Below are positions 61,246-64,000 of a stretch of 64,000 nt of DNA, piece after piece. Every line of letters begins with the position of its first letter. Position 1 is the first letter of the stretch. The notes under the pieces were generated by a model that was given only the letters and a program-made list of their open reading frames with translations, was not told the origin of the DNA and searched no databases. Location: NCBI GenBank assembly GCA_019186945.1, contig JABAQJ010000001.1:124001-188000 (forward strand), written 5' to 3'. Origin of the DNA: Gemmatimonadaceae bacterium. Its GTDB lineage: Bacteria > Gemmatimonadota > Gemmatimonadetes > Gemmatimonadales > Gemmatimonadaceae. The translations under genes and the position numbers were made by a program.

Positions 61246-64000
61246 TCAGTCGTCCGCTTCGCGAGCGAGCCGAACTCCACGTTCCTCGCGGACGAGGATC
61301 ATGTCGTCGTAGATGGCCGGGGCGGAAAAGTCCGGGTGGTTCTGGTCGGGTTCGGATTCGAACCGGGATGGTTCGGGACTCGGTGCGGTCAACTGGTCCG
61401 CATCCGGCTTGAAGTGGACAACCTGTTTCCAGCTGCGGGCGATGGCGTCGGCGAAGATGAGAAGCAGATCGCCTGGCTGCGCCATGCGGAGACCAGCGTC
61501 GATGGCCTCCTGTTCGTCGGGGATGACGCTGATGCGCTGGGGATCGATGCCGCCGAGCTGGAGCGAATCGCGGATCATTTCCGGGACGGCGTGTGCATCG
61601 CGTCCGCGGGCGTCGTCATCGCGTCGGCAGATGTAGTAGTCGAAGTCGCCACGTGCGGCCACCGCCCCTATTTCGCGGATGTCGTCGTCGCGACGGTCGC
61701 CCGGTCCGGCCACTACGCAGATGCGTCTGCCCTTGATATCCAGCCGGCGCGCCAACTGGCAGAGCTGATCGACCGCGGCAGCGTTGTGGCCGTAGTCCAT
61801 GATGACCTTGAACGGGTGTTCGTCATAGACGTTGAGCCTGCCGGGAGCCTGGTAGAACGTGGTGTGGAAAGTGCGGAGGCCGTTTCGGATGTCCTCCAAT
61901 CGGACGCTCATGCTGAACGCCATTGCGGCCGCTACCATGGCATTCTGCACGTTGAAGCTGGCCTTGCCTTCGAGGGTTGCGGGGATGAGGTGTGTCCAGA
62001 GGAGGGGGATGTGCGCTCCCTTGTCGTAGATGGTGATCATCTGTCCGTTGACACCCGCTTCGAGTGCGATCGCGCGCCCGCCAGCCCGGATGTGTTCCCG
62101 AACGAGTTGGTGCTGCGGGTTCATGGTCACGTAGCAGAGGTTCTTCGCATCCGTGTAGGCGGCCATGCGCAGGCAGAGGGGGTCATCGGCGTTGAGCACG
62201 ACGGTGTCGCGGGAGATTTCAGCGATGATGCGCTTGACTTCGGCGAGCTGTTCGAGCGTGTCGATGCCGCGCATGCCGAGGTGGTCCGATTGCACGTTGA
62301 GAACGGCACCGACGTCGACGTGGCGCACCGCCATACCGGCGCGCAGGAGTCCGCCGCGCGCGACTTCGAGCACTGCGACGTCGATCGTCGGGTCTGCAAG
62401 CACCATCCGGGCAGAGACGGGGCCGGTCATGTCGCCCGCGACCGTGCGCTGGCCATCGATGTAGACGCCATCGGTCGACGTCATCCCCACGGTTCGTCCG
62501 GCGAGCTTGTGGATGTGCGCGAGCATTCGCGCGGTGGTGGTCTTTCCGTTCGTCCCCGTGATCGCCGCGATCGGTATGAGGCTGGGTGAGCCTGGCGGGA
62601 AGAGCATGTCGATGACGCGGGCGGCGACGTCCCGGGGCTTTCCCTCGCTTGGGGTGGTGTGCATGCGGAAACCGGGAGCGGCGTTGATCTCGCAAATGGC
62701 TCCGCCGCCATCCTTGTACGAACGGGCGATATCCGAGGTAAGGAAATCGACGCCACCGACATCCAAGCCGATTGCCTTGATGGCGCGAACGGCCATCTCG
62801 ACGTTATCCGGGTGAACGATGTCGGTGACATCGGTTGCGGTGCCGCCCGTGGACAGATTCGCTGTCAGACGCAAATGCACGACGTCGCCCGGCTCCGGGA
62901 CGGTCGTCCGGGTCAGGCCGCGTTTCCGCATCAGCTGTTCGGCCTGGTCATCGAGTTCGATCCGGGTGAGTACCTTCTCGTGGCCGATACCGCGGCGTGG
63001 ATCGGCGTTGACGATCGCCACGAGTTCCTCAATGGAGTGCACTCCGTCGCCTACAACGTGCCCCGGTTCGCGCTTGCTGGCAGCGACCAATTCACCATTG
63101 ATGACGAGCATTCGGTGATCGAATCCCGAAATGAAGCTCTCGACCAGGACGGAACGGGAGTGCTCGCGGGCTACGGCGAACGCACGGCGGACTTCATTCT
63201 GCGTCTGGAGGTGAATGGACACACCGCGCCCGTGATTGGCATTGTACGGCTTGACCACGACTGGATAGCCGATACGCTCCGCAGCCGCAACAGCACCGTC
63301 TTCCGACTGCGTCAGACGCTGTTGCGGTACCGGGAGACCGAGCGTCGCGAGAATCTTGTTGGTTTCCTCCTTGTCCGATGCGAGTTCGACCGCTATGTGC
63401 GGTGTCAGGCTGGTGACCGTGGCCTGTATGCGGCGCTGGTAACGGCCGTAACCGAGCTGGATGAGCGAGAACTGGTTCATCCGCATCCACGGGATGCCAC
63501 GCCGGGCTGCTTCGTGGACGATCGATGCGGTACTGGGCCCCAGCGCCCGGCGTTGCGCATAACGAATGAACTCCTCCCGGGCGCTTTCCCACACGAAGTC
63601 CGCGGGATAGTCGTCACTGCGTAGATCGGGAGGGAGGAGCGATTGAATGAGCGCCAGTGCCAGGGCTGCCGCTTCCAGTCCCACTTCGGCCTGCTCGTAC
63701 TCGAACACAACGTCGTAGATGCCGGGACGGCCGTCGACTGAGCGCGTCTTGCCGAAGGTAACGGATTCGCCGGCTGTGTTCTGCAGCTCGATCGCGCAGT
63801 GCTCGAGGACGTGACCAAGCCAGGTGCCGTCATCCTCGCGAAGTCGACGAAGGAAGCCGCCGGGAACGCCGTATGAGCAGCCGTGCTCGTGCAGACCGGG
63901 AAGGCGTTCGAGGAGCGCGCCAACGAACGATTCGCCCAGGCGACTGGTGGGCCAGTCTTCGAGGGATTCGAGATCGACCTCGAGACGGATCACGGGAAAG
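61246..64000 (-). CDS. cphA: Cyanophycin synthetase CphA, N terminus beyond the window
   Basis: The frame is open to the right edge; the first codon visible as GTG at 63993 is probably internal, since the conserved lead (about 25 residues) is absent. At least 917 residues are present. The N domain has V-P-G-G-F-L-R-R-L and H-V-L-E-H-C-A-I-E-L-Q; ATP-grasp K-P-Y-N-A-N-H-G-R-G-V and I-C-E-I-N-A-A-P-G-F-R-M-H; Mur ligase I-T-G-T-N-G-K-T-T-T-A-R, E-V-A-R-G-G-L-L-R-A-G and D-Y-G-H-N-A. It polymerises aspartate and arginine into the storage polymer cyanophycin. Confidence 0.95.
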   Translation of the reverse strand, partial: FPVIRLEVDLESLEDWPTSRLGESFVGALLERLPGLHEHGCSYGVPGGFLRRLREDDGTWLGHVLEHCAIELQNTAGESVTFGKTRSVDGRPGIYDVVFEYEQAEVGLEAAALALALIQSLLPPDLRSDDYPADFVWESAREEFIRYAQRRALGPSTASIVHEAARRGIPWMRMNQFSLIQLGYGRYQRRIQATVTSLTPHIAVELASDKEETNKILATLGLPVPQQRLTQSEDGAVAAAERIGYPVVVKPYNANHGRGVSIHLQTQNEVRRAFAVAREHSRSVLVESFISGFDHRMLVINGELVAASKREPGHVVGDGVHSIEELVAIVNADPRRGIGHEKVLTRIELDDQAEQLMRKRGLTRTTVPEPGDVVHLRLTANLSTGGTATDVTDIVHPDNVEMAVRAIKAIGLDVGGVDFLTSDIARSYKDGGGAICEINAAPGFRMHTTPSEGKPRDVAARVIDMLFPPGSPSLIPIAAITGTNGKTTTARMLAHIHKLAGRTVGMTSTDGVYIDGQRTVAGDMTGPVSARMVLADPTIDVAVLEVARGGLLRAGMAVRHVDVGAVLNVQSDHLGMRGIDTLEQLAEVKRIIAEISRDTVVLNADDPLCLRMAAYTDAKNLCYVTMNPQHQLVREHIRAGGRAIALEAGVNGQMITIYDKGAHIPLLWTHLIPATLEGKASFNVQNAMVAAAMAFSMSVRLEDIRNGLRTFHTTFYQAPGRLNVYDEHPFKVIMDYGHNAAAVDQLCQLARRLDIKGRRICVVAGPGDRRDDDIREIGAVAARGDFDYYICRRDDDARGRDAHAVPEMIRDSLQLGGIDPQRISVIPDEQEAIDAGLRMAQPGDLLLIFADAIARSWKQVVHFKPDADQLTAPSPEPSRFESEPDQNHPDFSAPAIYDDMILVREERGVRLAREADD

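Overview
The window is a 64 kb piece of a bacterial chromosome of roughly 60% GC that includes the replication-origin neighbourhood. It carries the 3' end of mnmG, parA-parB with a parS site, RNase P RNA, dnaN, dnaA, rpmH, rnpA, yidD, yidC and mnmE. The organism looks like a soil or aquatic member of the Gemmatimonadota or a nearby phylum. That placement is an inference from gene style (GWxTD lipoprotein, SIMPL protein, many GTG starts, paired M16 peptidases, cyanophycin synthetase next to a lone Mur ligase). No 16S gene is present to confirm it.

Left part (1-21 kb): mnmG tail; a GT-C type membrane glycosyltransferase; a SIMPL periplasmic protein; parS-parA-parB; a BMP-type nucleoside ABC importer (lipoprotein, ATPase with two ABC domains, two permeases) with a Nif3-like gene embedded in the operon; a lipoprotein; an Atg22-like MFS carrier; then on the minus strand a small hypothetical gene, a type IV pilin, DNA polymerase I and a cold-shock protein with clear promoter and terminator. 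A GWxTD lipoprotein is divergent from a soluble Ser/Thr kinase, followed by pyrE and a convergent AraC-type regulator.

Origin region (21.4-28.5 kb): rnpB (+) with its terminator, then dnaN and dnaA on the minus strand and rpmH-rnpA-yidD-yidC-mnmE on the plus strand. DnaA-box-like 9-mers lie on both sides of dnaA. rnpA has no standard start codon in the expected place.

Right part (28.5-46.7 kb): a HExxH protein, upp divergent from a DUF4177-like gene, a beta-CASP metallohydrolase, a YdcF/SanA-type protein, an exported protein with an active/inactive M16 peptidase pair, a NUDIX hydrolase, an ECF sigma/anti-sigma pair separated by a perfect hairpin, holA, an SPOR protein, mutS, a TonB-like lipoprotein, ddl, a QueE-like protein that has lost its iron-sulfur cysteines, a rhomboid protease, QueF with an insertion after its catalytic Cys, and tRNA-Phe.

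Far right (46.7-64 kb): a decayed IS3-family element; a 3-hydroxyacyl-CoA dehydrogenase-like gene; a spread-out NAD salvage set (nicotinate phosphoribosyltransferase, nicotinamidase, PnuC, NadR-type kinase); a PLP aminotransferase, a methyltransferase remnant and ahcY; a PQQ-type sugar dehydrogenase lipoprotein; a DUF885 protein lacking its metal motif; a Mur-ligase-type protein; and cyanophycin synthetase running off the right edge.

The most unexpected signal is an octamer, CGTTAGGC, found 13 times (both strands, by eye) against about 2.5 expected from composition. Several copies inside genes use the otherwise rare TTA or CTA leucine codons. No phage, CRISPR array or defence island was seen.
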